Positions 23,895-32,504 of a DNA stretch of 35,466 nt are shown here, piece by piece (position 1 is the stretch's first letter; each line of letters opens with the position of its first letter). Source of the DNA: Brevundimonas sp. (lineage in GTDB: Bacteria; Pseudomonadota; Alphaproteobacteria; Caulobacterales; Caulobacteraceae); the NCBI GenBank assembly GCA_022712235.1, contig JALAGW010000292.1, positions 1-35,466 on the forward strand. The letters are read 5' to 3'. The position numbers and the translations under genes are program-made. Below the pieces are notes generated by a model. It saw only the letters and a program-made list of their open reading frames with translations, made no database searches and was not told where the DNA came from.

Positions 23895-24009
23895 GTCATC
23901 CCGGGGCGGCGTAGCCGAACCCGGGACCCAGGCGGTGGATGACAGGCAACGTCACGCCAAGACTGAGCGCCTGGATCCCGGCTCTCCGCTTCGCTTCGGC
24001 CGGGATGAC
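23895..24009. repeat. GTCATCCCGG...CCGGGATGAC intergenic palindrome
   Basis: GTCATCCCGG (23895-23904) is matched by CCGGGATGAC (24000-24009). A second inner pair, CCGGGACCCAGG and CCTGGATCCCGG, extends the stem. This is an element of the REP type that recurs in Caulobacterales and related genomes. It fills the space just past the stop of the sialidase-fold gene and may act as a 3' end or terminator for it. Confidence 0.8.
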
Positions 24010-24050
24010 TGCAGTGCAAGAGCCAGGAGCGCCTTTCCCGGCTCGGCCCA

Positions 24051-25247
24051 TCAGTCCGCCGCCCGCGCCAGCGCCGCCAAGGGGACCCGCGTCACCTGCA
24101 CGTCCTCCTTGTTGGTCGCGTAGCCGATATAGAGGGCGCCGTTCCAGACGATGCTCTTGGGGTAGTGATAGCCGGGACGCTTGTACTGGCCTTCGTAGCG
24201 CAGGGGCTGAAGTTCCCCTGCCCCGCGCAGGAGGAAGCTGCGGTCGAAGACGCGTCCGTCGTCGCTCAGGGTCACGGCCAGCGGCATCCGGGGACGGTCC
24301 GAATTGGGCGCATTGACCAGATAGGCGGTCCCGGCGGGCAGGTTGCCGGCGCTCTGCTTGGCGCGCGCGTCGGGCATATCGGTCAGGACCGGCGTGGTCC
24401 AGCTGACGCCCCGGTCGCAGCTTTCGGACGCCAGTTGGCGGAAGCTCAACTCCTCGTCGCGGAAGACCATGACGGCGCAGTCGCCGCGCTGGAACAGGCT
24501 GGGCTCGATCTCGCGGCTGAGGCGCTTTTCGTGCTCGGCCGCCGCACCGCTGGCGTCGCGCGGCAGGTTCTGCATCCGACCGGGCGTCCAGCCCGTCAGC
24601 CCCAGCGGGTCATCGGTGTAGAAGGGGCCGGCGATCATGCCGGGGCGCATGTGGAAGCCCGTCATCAGCCGACCGCCGATCATATGCGGGTCCTGTTCGA
24701 TGACGCCCTCGACCGGGCGACCATCAGCGCCCATGACGCGGCGCGGTTCGCTCCAGGTCTCGCCGTCGCGACTCAGGCGGTATTCGGCATAGCCGCCCGC
24801 GCCCGACTGAAAGCCGTCGGGCCAGACGTTGACGTAGGCCACCAGGGTCTCGCCGTCCGTCCACCAGCCCCCGCTGGAGCGCATCAGCCCGCCCTCGCCC
24901 GCATGGGCCAGGGCGACGGGGGCGCGCCAGGTCTCGCCGTCGTCGCTGACGCTGTAAGCGACCCAGGTGTCGGGCGCGTCCTCGTCACGGGCCGAGCTCT
25001 GCCACTGGGCGTAGAGCCGCCCCTTGAAGGGCATGAGCACCACGCCGTTGCTGAACCGGTCGGTCGCCTCACCCGGCGCAAAGACGGTGAAGGTCTGCGT
25101 GCCCGACGCGGGCTTCAGCCCCAGATCGGGCGCCCCCGCCTGAAACAGGCCGGGCGCCGCGCGATAGGGCGGATCGGCCGGCGCGGCGGCGATCAGGCCG
25201 ATCGCCGCCAGACCGACCAGTAAGGACAGCCCCCCCGGCCCCCTCAC
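24051..25247 (-). CDS. Exported sialidase-fold (BNR repeat) protein
   Basis: A 398-residue protein with a signal peptide (LSLLVGLAAIGLIAAAPA). It carries Asp-box motifs of six-bladed sialidase propellers: SDDGETWRAP, SRDGETWSEP and CDRGVSWTTP. The C-terminus (YHYPKSIVWNGALYIGYATNKEDVQVTRVPL) is typical of exo-alpha-sialidase-like proteins of unknown substrate. The catalytic Arg triad of true sialidases cannot be confirmed by eye. The start overlaps the stop of the dehydrogenase gene (ATGA or similar), so the two are co-translated. Substrate unknown, probably a periplasmic or extracellular glycan. Confidence 0.8.
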   Translation of the reverse strand: MRGPGGLSLLVGLAAIGLIAAAPADPPYRAAPGLFQAGAPDLGLKPASGTQTFTVFAPGEATDRFSNGVVLMPFKGRLYAQWQSSARDEDAPDTWVAYSVSDDGETWRAPVALAHAGEGGLMRSSGGWWTDGETLVAYVNVWPDGFQSGAGGYAEYRLSRDGETWSEPRRVMGADGRPVEGVIEQDPHMIGGRLMTGFHMRPGMIAGPFYTDDPLGLTGWTPGRMQNLPRDASGAAAEHEKRLSREIEPSLFQRGDCAVMVFRDEELSFRQLASESCDRGVSWTTPVLTDMPDARAKQSAGNLPAGTAYLVNAPNSDRPRMPLAVTLSDDGRVFDRSFLLRGAGELQPLRYEGQYKRPGYHYPKSIVWNGALYIGYATNKEDVQVTRVPLAALARAAD

Positions 25248-26143
25248 TGCGCCAGGGTGTCCAGCCGCCCGCGCAGCATCTGGACCATGGCGGAGAAGTC
25301 CTTGCCGCCGTAGCCGAGGCCGTTGAACAGGGCGTAGAGGGCCTCCGCCTGTGCGCCCAGCGGGGTCGTGGCGCCGGCCTTGGCGGCGGCGTCCTGGGCC
25401 AGCTTCAGATCCTTCAGCATCATGGCCGTGGCGAAACCGCCTTCATACTCGCGGTTCGAGGGGGCGGTCGGGACCGGACCGGCCCAGGGGTAGTAGTTGC
25501 TGACGCTCCAGCACTGGCCCGAGGACTTGGAGGCGATCTCGAAGAAACGTTCCGGCTCCAGACCCAGCTTCTCGGCCAGGGCGATGGCCTCGCAGGTGCC
25601 GACCATGGAGATGCCCAGCAGCATGTTGTTGCAGATCTTGGCCGCCTGACCCGCGCCGTGGTCGCCGGCGCGGATGGTGATGCGGCTCATCGGGTCGAGC
25701 GCCGGTTCGACGCGGGCGAAGTCGGCCTCGTCGCAGCCGACCATGAAGGCCAGGGTGCCGGCGTCGGCGGCGGCGGTGCCGCCCGAGACGGGAGCGTCGG
25801 CGAAGGCGTAGCCCGCCTCCCGAGCCAGACCGGCGACCTTGCGGGCCGTCTCCACGTCGATGGTCGAGCAGTCCAGCAACAGGGCGCTGGTGGGGGCGGC
25901 GCCGATGATCTGTTCGGAATAGACGCTGAGGACGTGGGGCCCGGCGGGTAGCATGGTGATGACCACCTCGGCGTCCTTCACGGCCTCGGCGACCGAGGCG
26001 ACCGTGCGGCACCCGGCCTCAGCGGCGCGTTCCAGGGCGGCGGGCGACAGGTCGAAGGCGGCGACGTCATGCCCGGCCTTGGCCTGATTGGCGGCCATGC
26101 CGCCGCCCATGTTGCCGAGACCGATGAAGGCGATGCGAGTCAT
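25244..26143 (-). CDS. mmsB: 3-hydroxyisobutyrate dehydrogenase-type enzyme
   Basis: An NAD-dependent beta-hydroxyacid dehydrogenase, 299 residues. The N-terminal Rossmann motif is IAFIGLGNMGGGMAANQAKAGHDV. It is followed by DCSTIDVETARKVA, the substrate loop FADAPVSGGTAAADAGTLAFMVG and the catalytic Lys in GAGQAAKICNNMLLGISM. The C-terminal KDLKLAQDAAAKAGATTPLG is family typical. The best match is 3-hydroxyisobutyrate dehydrogenase of valine breakdown (tight HIBADH subgroup), but no other valine gene is nearby, so the substrate is inferred. The sialidase-fold gene is coupled downstream. Confidence 0.9.
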   Translation of the reverse strand: MTRIAFIGLGNMGGGMAANQAKAGHDVAAFDLSPAALERAAEAGCRTVASVAEAVKDAEVVITMLPAGPHVLSVYSEQIIGAAPTSALLLDCSTIDVETARKVAGLAREAGYAFADAPVSGGTAAADAGTLAFMVGCDEADFARVEPALDPMSRITIRAGDHGAGQAAKICNNMLLGISMVGTCEAIALAEKLGLEPERFFEIASKSSGQCWSVSNYYPWAGPVPTAPSNREYEGGFATAMMLKDLKLAQDAAAKAGATTPLGAQAEALYALFNGLGYGGKDFSAMVQMLRGRLDTLAQ

Positions 26144-26226
26144 CTGAGGCGTTTCCCTTATGGATTTTGAGGCAGGGTTAGCCCCTCCCCGGCCGCTTCG
26201 CCAGTCACCTGTTCGACAGTTTCGGC

Positions 26227-26976
26227 TCAGGCGGGTTTTCTGAACCGCAGCATGAACTGGCTGGTCTTGCCGCGAATGGACGGGTCGAAGACATTGGCCG
26301 TGCGCGAGTCGTCGGGGCGGGCCAGCAGGTCGCTGGAGCCGTCCAGAACAAAGCCCGCCGCCTCGACCTCGCGCTGGACCTGATCCACCTCGATGCGGTG
26401 CAGGCTGTCAGGCGCATCCGGCCCGGCGCCCGCCGCCGCATCATGGTCGATGACGACATAGAGGCCGCCGGGCTTCAGGGCCTTGAAGGCTGCGGCGTTG
26501 ACCTTGGCCGCCGTGTCCGTGGCGAAGGGCTTGAGGTGAAGGTCGTGATAGTTCTGGGCGGTGAAGATCAGGTCGAGACCCTCGGGCCATTCCGGCGCGC
26601 CGATGGGCGAGCGGACGCCGTCCACATTATCCAGGGCGTCAGCGGCGGCCAGGGCCTCGCCGTAGCTGGCCTGGAAGCCGATGAACTCGGCCGGTTGCCA
26701 GGCCGTGACGTGACCGTCAGGCCCGACAGCGGCGGAGAACAGGCGAGTGAAATAGCCCCCGCCGATGATCATGTCGCCGATCTTCTGACCCGGCTTCACC
26801 TCGGCGAAGGCCAGGGTCTCGGCGGCGTGTCGAGCCGTGTCGCGCGCCCGGTCCTCGGTCGTGCGGACGGGGCTGGCCAGGGCGGATTCATAGGCGGCGG
26901 GCGCCGTCTGGGCCGAGACGACCGGCGCGGTCGCCGCCAGAGCGGCGGCGATGAGGACAGAAAGGAAGGGACGCAC
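26227..26976 (-). CDS. Exported methyltransferase-like protein, copy B
   Basis: A 249-residue protein with a clear signal peptide (VRPFLSVLIAAALAATAPVVSAQ) and a class I SAM-methyltransferase-like Rossmann domain of the COG4798 type: EVKPGQKIGDMIIGGGYFTRLFSAAVG at the SAM loop, GLDLIFTAQNYHDLHL in mid-fold, and ALKPGGLYVVIDHDAAAGAG. GTG at 26976 follows a perfect AGGAGGAG. It is a tandem duplicate of the next gene (27005-27748), with 28 bases between. The SAM loop reads IIGGGYFT where the sister has RPGAGYFT. SAM is not known in the periplasm, so enzymatic activity is doubtful. Confidence 0.85.
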   Translation of the reverse strand: MRPFLSVLIAAALAATAPVVSAQTAPAAYESALASPVRTTEDRARDTARHAAETLAFAEVKPGQKIGDMIIGGGYFTRLFSAAVGPDGHVTAWQPAEFIGFQASYGEALAAADALDNVDGVRSPIGAPEWPEGLDLIFTAQNYHDLHLKPFATDTAAKVNAAAFKALKPGGLYVVIDHDAAAGAGPDAPDSLHRIEVDQVQREVEAAGFVLDGSSDLLARPDDSRTANVFDPSIRGKTSQFMLRFRKPA

Positions 26977-27004
26977 GGCAACTCCTCCTGTAATTTCAGC
27001 CGGT

Positions 27005-27748
27005 TCAGCCCGGCTTGCGGAAGCGATAGACGAACTGGTCGGTCTTGCCGCGAATGGCCTCGTCAAAGACGTTCAAGCTGTGGTCGTCGGCGGGATTGGC
27101 GACGGCCGAGGTCTCGCCGTCGAAGACGAAGCCGGCGGTCTCGACCTCGCGGCGCAACTGGGCGCCTTCGATGCGGTGCAGGGTCTCCACCGCCGTGTTG
27201 CCGGCGCCGGGGGCGGCCTGGTGGTCGATGACCACGAACAGGCCGCCGGGCTTCAGCGCCTTGAAGATGTCGGCGTTCATTTTCGTCACATCCACGCCGA
27301 ACCGGGGGATGTGGAAGTCGTGGTATTCCTGGCTCATGAAGACCAGATCCAGCGGCTGATCGAAGGTCATGGCGTCCAGGTCGCCGTTGACGCGGCTGAC
27401 ATTGGGATAGGCGGCGACCAGGGCGTCGGCGCGCGGGTTTTCACGCTCGGCGGTCTTGTTCGGCACGAAGGCGTAAACGTGGCCGCCCTCGCCCACGACG
27501 CGGGCGAACAGACGCGTGAAATAACCGGCGCCGGGGCGGATGTCGGCGATCTTCTGACCCGGCCGCACCTGGGCGAAGGCCAGCATCTCGGCCGGATGGC
27601 GCAGAGGGTCGCGCGCGACCTCGTCGGCGGGGCGCAGGGTGTCGGCGACGGCGCTCTGATAGGCGGCGGACGGTGCGGTCTGGGCCAGAACCGGCGATGC
27701 GGCGGCGACCAGGGCCGACAGGGCGGCGGCGAGCAGACGGGACTTCAT
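27005..27748 (-). CDS. Exported methyltransferase-like protein, copy A
   Basis: A 247-residue sister of the gene at 26227. Signal peptide MKSRLLAAALSALVAAASPVLAQ (first 20 or so residues), then QVRPGQKIADIRPGAGYFTRLFARVVG, PLDLVFMSQEYHDFHI, ALKPGGLFVVIDHQAAPGAG, VETLHRIEGAQLRREVETAGF and a shared ending RGKTDQFVYRFRKP. The start is ATG at 27748 after GGAGG. Both copies keep the family's DLxF...YHD motif. It follows gor by 74 bases. Known only as predicted methyltransferases; no substrate is assigned. Confidence 0.87.
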   Translation of the reverse strand: MKSRLLAAALSALVAAASPVLAQTAPSAAYQSAVADTLRPADEVARDPLRHPAEMLAFAQVRPGQKIADIRPGAGYFTRLFARVVGEGGHVYAFVPNKTAERENPRADALVAAYPNVSRVNGDLDAMTFDQPLDLVFMSQEYHDFHIPRFGVDVTKMNADIFKALKPGGLFVVIDHQAAPGAGNTAVETLHRIEGAQLRREVETAGFVFDGETSAVANPADDHSLNVFDEAIRGKTDQFVYRFRKPG

Positions 27749-27787
27749 GGGAACCTCCGAAACAGCTGGCCGCATAAGGCGCGTGCA

Positions 27788-27811
27788 AGAGGCGACTGGC
27801 AAGCCGCCTCT
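27788..27811 (-). terminator. Hairpin after gor
   Basis: On the minus strand AGAGGCG pairs with CGCCTCT across a 10-base loop, 12 bases past the gor stop. There is no T tract. It may partly separate gor from the methyltransferase pair. Confidence 0.4.
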
Positions 27812-27822
27812 CACCATGAAGA

Positions 27823-29205
27823 TCAGCCCGCCATCGCTGACGGCGACTGCTTCTCCTTCAGCGTGACCAGTTCCTCGGCCATGGTCGGGTGGACGGCGCA
27901 GGTGGCGTCCCACTGGGCCTTGGTCAGACCCGCCTTCACGGCGATGGCCGCCAGCTGGATCATCTCCGGGCTTTCCGGACCGACGATGTGGACGCCGACA
28001 ACGCGCTGACTGTCGGCGTCGACCACCAGCTTCATCAGCACCCGCTCGTCCGAGCCGGTGAAGGCGTATTTCATCGGGCGGAAGCGGGTGACATAGACGT
28101 CCACCTCGCCCGGACAGGCGCGGCGAGCCTCGGCCTCGGTCAAACCGACGACGCCGACCGGCGGCTGGCTGAAGACGGCGGTGGCGACGGCTTCGTAGTC
28201 GAAGTGCTGCGGATTGTTCCTGAAGACCGTCTCGTGGAAGGCGACAGCCTCGCGGATGGCGACCGGGGTCAGGTTCATCCGGTCGGTCACGTCGCCGATG
28301 GCCCAGATGTTGTCAGCCGAGGTCTTGGAATAGGGATCGACGGCGATGGCGCCCTCGTCGTTCAGCTCGACGCCGGCGTTCTCAAGCCCCAGCCCCTTGA
28401 CGTAGGGGACACGGCCGGTGGCGAACATGACCACGTCAGTTTCCAGCGTCATGCCGTTGCCGAGGTGGCTGACCAGACCCGTCTCGGTCTTCTCGATCGA
28501 CGTGTGCTGGCAGCCCAGGATGACCTTGATGCCGCGCTTCTCGATCTCGCCCGCCAGATGGGCGCGCACGTCGTCGTCGAAGCCGCGCAGGATGTTCGGG
28601 CCGCGATAGATCAGGGTCGTCTCGACGCCCAGACCGGCGAAGATACCCGCGAATTCGACCGCGATATAGCCGCCGCCGGCGATCAGGATGCGCTTGGGCA
28701 GTTCCGGCAGGTGGAAGGCTTCTTCGGACGTTATGGCGTGCTCGACGCCGGGCAGGGCCTCGGGCTTCCACGGACGTCCGCCGGTGGCGATCAGGATCTT
28801 CTCGGCGGTGAAGGTCTGGTTCTTGCCGACGATCTCGACCGTGTGGGCGTCCTTCATCACGGCGCGGCCGTGGACCAGATCGACGCCCGCCTTGCCCAGG
28901 TTGGCGGCGTAGATGCCCGACAGGCGGGCGATCTCGACGTCCTTGGCCTGCAGGAAGGTCGGCCAGTCGAATTTCGCATTTTCGAACGACCAGCCGTAGC
29001 CCTCTGCGATCTCCAGCGCGTGGCTGACTTCCGAGGCCATGACCATGAACTTCTTGGGCACGCAGCCGCGGATGACGCAGGTGCCGCCGACCCGATACTC
29101 CTCGGCCACGGCCACCTTCTTGCCGCCCAGAGCGGTCAGGCGCGCGGCGCGCACCCCGCCCGAACCGGCGCCGATGACGAAGAGGTCGTAGTCGTATTGG
29201 GTCAT
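27823..29205 (-). CDS. gor: Glutathione-disulfide reductase
   Basis: A flavoprotein that reduces GSSG with NADPH. Its 460 residues show the FAD motif DYDLFVIGAGSGGVRAARLT, the redox disulfide GGTCVIRGCVPKKFMV, the NADPH motif ILIAGGGYIAVEFAGIFAGLG, the second FAD motif DNIWAIGDVTDRMNLTPVAI and the C-terminal catalytic HPTMAEELVTL. The frame is open to 29244, but ATG at 29205 has GGAG in place and gives the family N-terminus. A leader element like that of ribE lies directly upstream. The divergent unknown gene starts at 29460. Confidence 0.96.
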   Translation of the reverse strand: MTQYDYDLFVIGAGSGGVRAARLTALGGKKVAVAEEYRVGGTCVIRGCVPKKFMVMASEVSHALEIAEGYGWSFENAKFDWPTFLQAKDVEIARLSGIYAANLGKAGVDLVHGRAVMKDAHTVEIVGKNQTFTAEKILIATGGRPWKPEALPGVEHAITSEEAFHLPELPKRILIAGGGYIAVEFAGIFAGLGVETTLIYRGPNILRGFDDDVRAHLAGEIEKRGIKVILGCQHTSIEKTETGLVSHLGNGMTLETDVVMFATGRVPYVKGLGLENAGVELNDEGAIAVDPYSKTSADNIWAIGDVTDRMNLTPVAIREAVAFHETVFRNNPQHFDYEAVATAVFSQPPVGVVGLTEAEARRACPGEVDVYVTRFRPMKYAFTGSDERVLMKLVVDADSQRVVGVHIVGPESPEMIQLAAIAVKAGLTKAQWDATCAVHPTMAEELVTLKEKQSPSAMAG

Positions 29206-29212
29206 CGGGGGC

Positions 29213-29270
29213 TCCGGGATCGGACTCGAAAAAACAGAGCCCAATTCGTCTGAATAGTCTGCAATTCGTG
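29213..29270 (-). promoter_or_regulatory. Repeated 9-mer/T-tract leader element upstream of gor
   Basis: On the minus strand CAGACTATTCAGACGAATT leads into GGGCTCTGTTTTTT, then GAGTCCG and CCGGAGC as ribosome site. The T tract ends 24 bases before the start codon, against 25 at ribE. Parts and order match the ribE element at 18708-18760. Confidence 0.5.
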
Positions 29271-29459
29271 CGGCCGAACCGCAGCGCTAACCCGACTTAG
29301 GCGCCGGGGCTCGAGGGGGCAAGGCGGAAGGACGGCATCCCGGAAAGGAGGTCGGAACGGCAGGCGGACACCCGGTCGCGCCGACGCCTGTCAACTCTTC
29401 TGGCGGACAGCGTTCGGTGATACCCTATCCAGCCGATATGTATGTCGTGAGGGCCGTTG

Positions 29460-30413
29460 ATGATCGCCGCCATTCTTGCTCTTGCGCTCAGCGTCGGCGC
29501 GCCTTCGGATCAGACATCTACGCAACCCGTTTCGCCGAGCCGCGAGGATCAAGCGGTTCGCCTGGAAGACATCCAGGTCACCGGACGACGCCTTGACAGT
29601 CTTATCGAGAGTTTTGTCGGCGAGGTCGCGGCGCCCAATCGAGGGCGCGGCATTGCGCGCTGGGATCGCAGCGTCTGCGTGGGAGCCGTCAACCTTCGCC
29701 GCGACGTTGCGCAATACCTGGTCGATCGCGTCTCGACCGTGGCCGAAGATCAAGGCCTGAACGCCGGAGATCCGGGCTGCGCGCCCAATCTGCTGATCGT
29801 CGGGACGGCCGACGGAGACGCCTTTGCGCGAGAGCTGGTCGGAAAACGCCGCCGCACGCTGCGCATGGGCGGCACGGGTATGGATCGCGGCGCCGCAGCC
29901 TTGAGAGATTTCCAGGACGCCAGCCGTCCCGTTCGCTGGTGGCAGATCAGCATGCCGACAGACTCTGAAACAGGTCAGCGTGCGATCCGGCTTCCGGGCG
30001 AATGCACCAACGCATGCTCAGGGCCGATGAACTATGCTCCGGTGATAAACGTCGCCTCCGCTTCACGCCTGTCGACCCAGATCATCGACAACATCTTTCG
30101 CGCCATCGTCGTCGTGGACGTCACCAAGATGGGCGGCGTCAATTCAGCCCAACTGGCGGACTACATCGCCATGGTGTCGCTGGCGCAGATCGACCCGAAT
30201 GCGGACACCAGCGCCTATGCGTCGATCCTCAACGTGTTCAGCGACCCGAACAGCGCCGCCTCTCTGACCGAGTGGGACAAGGCCTATCTTGAAGGTCTCT
30301 ACGACGCGCAACGCACCCAAAAGAACCTGCGCGCCGGCACGACAGAGATCGAATCCTCCATCCGCCGGGCGCATTCCCGTCTGGCCGCTGAGCCCGAGAC
30401 GACTACGGATTGA
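29460..30413 (+). CDS. Exported protein of unknown function with a TonB-box-like motif
   Basis: A 317-residue protein with a short signal peptide (MIAAILALALSVGAPS). The mature N-terminus reads RLEDIQVTGRRLDSLIESFVGEV, which resembles the TonB box (IVVTGxR) of receptors, but no plug or barrel follows. Later parts include CVGAVNLRRDVAQYLVDRVS, NLLIVGTADGDAFARELV and an alpha-helical end with YIAMVSLAQIDPNAD and YLEGLYDAQRTQK. Four Cys could form two disulfides. ATG at 29460 has GAGGG upstream. The 3' end overlaps the converging rpiA by 11 bases. I do not recognise a function. Confidence 0.75.
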   Translation: MIAAILALALSVGAPSDQTSTQPVSPSREDQAVRLEDIQVTGRRLDSLIESFVGEVAAPNRGRGIARWDRSVCVGAVNLRRDVAQYLVDRVSTVAEDQGLNAGDPGCAPNLLIVGTADGDAFARELVGKRRRTLRMGGTGMDRGAAALRDFQDASRPVRWWQISMPTDSETGQRAIRLPGECTNACSGPMNYAPVINVASASRLSTQIIDNIFRAIVVVDVTKMGGVNSAQLADYIAMVSLAQIDPNADTSAYASILNVFSDPNSAASLTEWDKAYLEGLYDAQRTQKNLRAGTTEIESSIRRAHSRLAAEPETTTD

Positions 30414-31086
30414 TCGTCTCGAAGCCTTCGTCCGTGCCGATGATGGCCAGGTCGGTAAGGTCGAGGAAGAGGCCGTGTTCGACCACGCCGGTCAGGCTCT
30501 TGAGATCGGCGGCGAGGCGGGCGGGGTCCGCGATCAGCTTGCAAGCCGCGTCATAGATCAGGTTGCCGCCGTCGGTGCGGACCAGGCCGCGCTCGGCCTG
30601 ACGGACACGGGCGGGCATGGGGATGTCGTGGTCGGCCAGGACGTCGGCGATGCGGTTAGCGGTCGTCTTGTGGCCGAAGGCGACGACCTCGATCGGCAGG
30701 GGGAAGGTTCCCAGGGCGGAAACGACCTTGGCCGCATCAGCGATGCAGATGCAGCGGGCGGACGCCTCCCACACCAGCTTTTCGCGCAGCAAGGCCGCGC
30801 CGCCGCCCTTGATCAGGGCCAGGCCGGGGCCGATCTCGTCGGCGCCGTCGACCGTCAGGTCGATGCGGGGGGTGTCCTCCAGCGTCGACAGGGTCAGGCC
30901 CAGTTCGCGCGCCAGATCAGCGGTGCGCTCGGACGTCGGGACGCAGCGCAGGTTCGGCAGGTTGCGCGCCGCCAGAGCCTTGACGAACCAAGCGGCGGTG
31001 GAGCCGGTGCCGAGCCCGACGACCATGCCGGCCTCGACATGGGCGGCGGCGGCTTCGCCGGCGTTCTTCTTCTGCAGGTCGCTCAT
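30403..31086 (-). CDS. rpiA: Ribose-5-phosphate isomerase A
   Basis: Interconverts ribose-5-phosphate and ribulose-5-phosphate in the pentose phosphate pathway; its product also supplies the rib pathway. The 227 residues show MVVGLGTGSTAAWFVKAL, VPTSERTADLARELG, IDLTVDGADEIGPGLALIKGGG with the catalytic Asp and Lys, and LLREKLVWEASARCICIAD. The C-terminal GVVEHGLFLDLTDLAIIGT is typical. The start overlaps the glmU stop by four bases (ATGA), so it is co-translated with glmU. Confidence 0.97.
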   Translation of the reverse strand: MSDLQKKNAGEAAAAHVEAGMVVGLGTGSTAAWFVKALAARNLPNLRCVPTSERTADLARELGLTLSTLEDTPRIDLTVDGADEIGPGLALIKGGGAALLREKLVWEASARCICIADAAKVVSALGTFPLPIEVVAFGHKTTANRIADVLADHDIPMPARVRQAERGLVRTDGGNLIYDAACKLIADPARLAADLKSLTGVVEHGLFLDLTDLAIIGTDEGFETINP

Positions 31087-32432
31087 TTCGCTGCCTTCTT
31101 TGCGCGCATCGTTTGCATAAAGCGGGCGGCCCAGCCCGACTTCGTCGTCTGTTCGGCGCGGCCGAGCGCCAGATCGCCCGGCGCGACATCCTTCGTCACC
31201 ACCGAGCCGGAGCCGACCATGGCGCCCGCGCCGATGGTGACGGGCGCGACCAGCGAGGAGTTGGAGCCGACGAAGGCCCCCTCTCCCACCGTGGTGCGGT
31301 GTTTGAAGAAGCCGTCGTAGTTACAGAAGATGGTTCCCGCGCCGATGTTGGCCTTCGCGCCGACATGGCCGTCACCGAGATAGGCCAGATGGTTGGCCTT
31401 GGCGCCCGCGTCCATGCGGACGTTCTTGACCTCGACGAAGTTGCCGATCTTGACGCCCTCGCCCAGGTCCGCGCCGGGACGCAGGCGGGCGTAGGGGCCG
31501 ACTTCGGCCTTGGCGGCGACCTTGGCGCCTTCGATATGGCTGAAGCTGCGGATGCGCGCGCCCTCGGCCACCACCGCGCCGGGGCCGAAGACGACGAAGG
31601 GCTCGATGGTCGCGCCCGCGCCGACAGCCGTGTCCCAGGCGAAGTGGACGGTGTCGGGGGCGCTCATGGTCACGCCCTGCGCCAGAAAATGCTCGCGCTG
31701 GGTCTTCTGGAACAGAGCCTCGGCCTGAGCCAGTTCGCCTTGCGCGTTGACGCCCATGACGGAGTCCTCGGCGGCGAAGACGGCGCGGGTCGGGGCACCG
31801 CGCTTGCGGGCCAGCTCGACCACGTCGGTCAGGTAGTATTCGCCCTTGGCGTTGTCGTTCTTCACCTCGGCCAGCAGGTCGAACAGCAGGCCGACCGGGG
31901 CCGCCATGACGCCGGAGTTGCAGGCGGTGACGGCCAGAACCTCGGGCGAGGCCTCCTTGGCCTCGGTGATGGCCAGAAGGTCGTCGCCCTGAAGGATCAG
32001 ACGGCCGTAGGCGCCGGGGTCGCGGGCCTCGAAGCCGATGACGGTGACGCCTTCATGAGCGTCAGCGAAGACCGGCTCGATGTCGGCGGCCTTCAACAGG
32101 GGCACGTCGCCGTAGGTCACAACCACATGGCCGACGAAGTCGCCCAGAACAGCCTCGGCGGCGCGAACGGCGTGGCCAGTGCCGAGCGGCGGGTCCTGAA
32201 CGGCGATGGAGTCCTGACCCAGACGTTTTTCGACATGGGCGCGGACTTCGGGCGAATGGGAGCCGACCACGACCACGATACGCTCGCAGCCCAGGGCCTC
32301 CGCCGCGTCGATGGCGTGGTCCAGCATGGCGCGCTGGCCCACCGGATGCAGGACCTTGGGCAGGGGGGACTTCATCCGCGTGCCCTGGCCGGCGGCGAGG
32401 ATGATGGCGGCGCGAGGATGTGGTGCGGTCAT
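31083..32432 (-). CDS. glmU: Bifunctional GlcNAc-1-P uridyltransferase / glucosamine-1-P acetyltransferase
   Basis: Makes UDP-GlcNAc for peptidoglycan and LPS. The N-terminal pyrophosphorylase has IILAAGQGTRMKSPLPKVLHPV, DPPLGTGHAVRAAEAVL, VTYGDVPLL and CNSGVMAAP. A left-handed beta-helix acetyltransferase follows from about residue 250: EVGPYARLRPGADLGEGVKIGNFVEVKN, the catalytic His in KANHLAYLGDGHVG, and IGAGTIFCNYDGFFKHRTTVG. It has 449 residues, normal length. It is divergent from gph with a 72-base shared promoter region. Confidence 0.98.
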   Translation of the reverse strand: MTAPHPRAAIILAAGQGTRMKSPLPKVLHPVGQRAMLDHAIDAAEALGCERIVVVVGSHSPEVRAHVEKRLGQDSIAVQDPPLGTGHAVRAAEAVLGDFVGHVVVTYGDVPLLKAADIEPVFADAHEGVTVIGFEARDPGAYGRLILQGDDLLAITEAKEASPEVLAVTACNSGVMAAPVGLLFDLLAEVKNDNAKGEYYLTDVVELARKRGAPTRAVFAAEDSVMGVNAQGELAQAEALFQKTQREHFLAQGVTMSAPDTVHFAWDTAVGAGATIEPFVVFGPGAVVAEGARIRSFSHIEGAKVAAKAEVGPYARLRPGADLGEGVKIGNFVEVKNVRMDAGAKANHLAYLGDGHVGAKANIGAGTIFCNYDGFFKHRTTVGEGAFVGSNSSLVAPVTIGAGAMVGSGSVVTKDVAPGDLALGRAEQTTKSGWAARFMQTMRAKKAAK

Positions 32433-32504
32433 GAATCGATCCGGCGGCTTGTCGTCCTGCGCGATCTAGCCCATTGCCGGGGTCTGCGCGAGCCGGGAGA
32501 CGAC

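Noticed and set aside
31113..32504. Upstream extension of the gph frame
   Set aside because: The frame is open across glmU on the other strand, but the family start and the ribosome site place gph at 32505.
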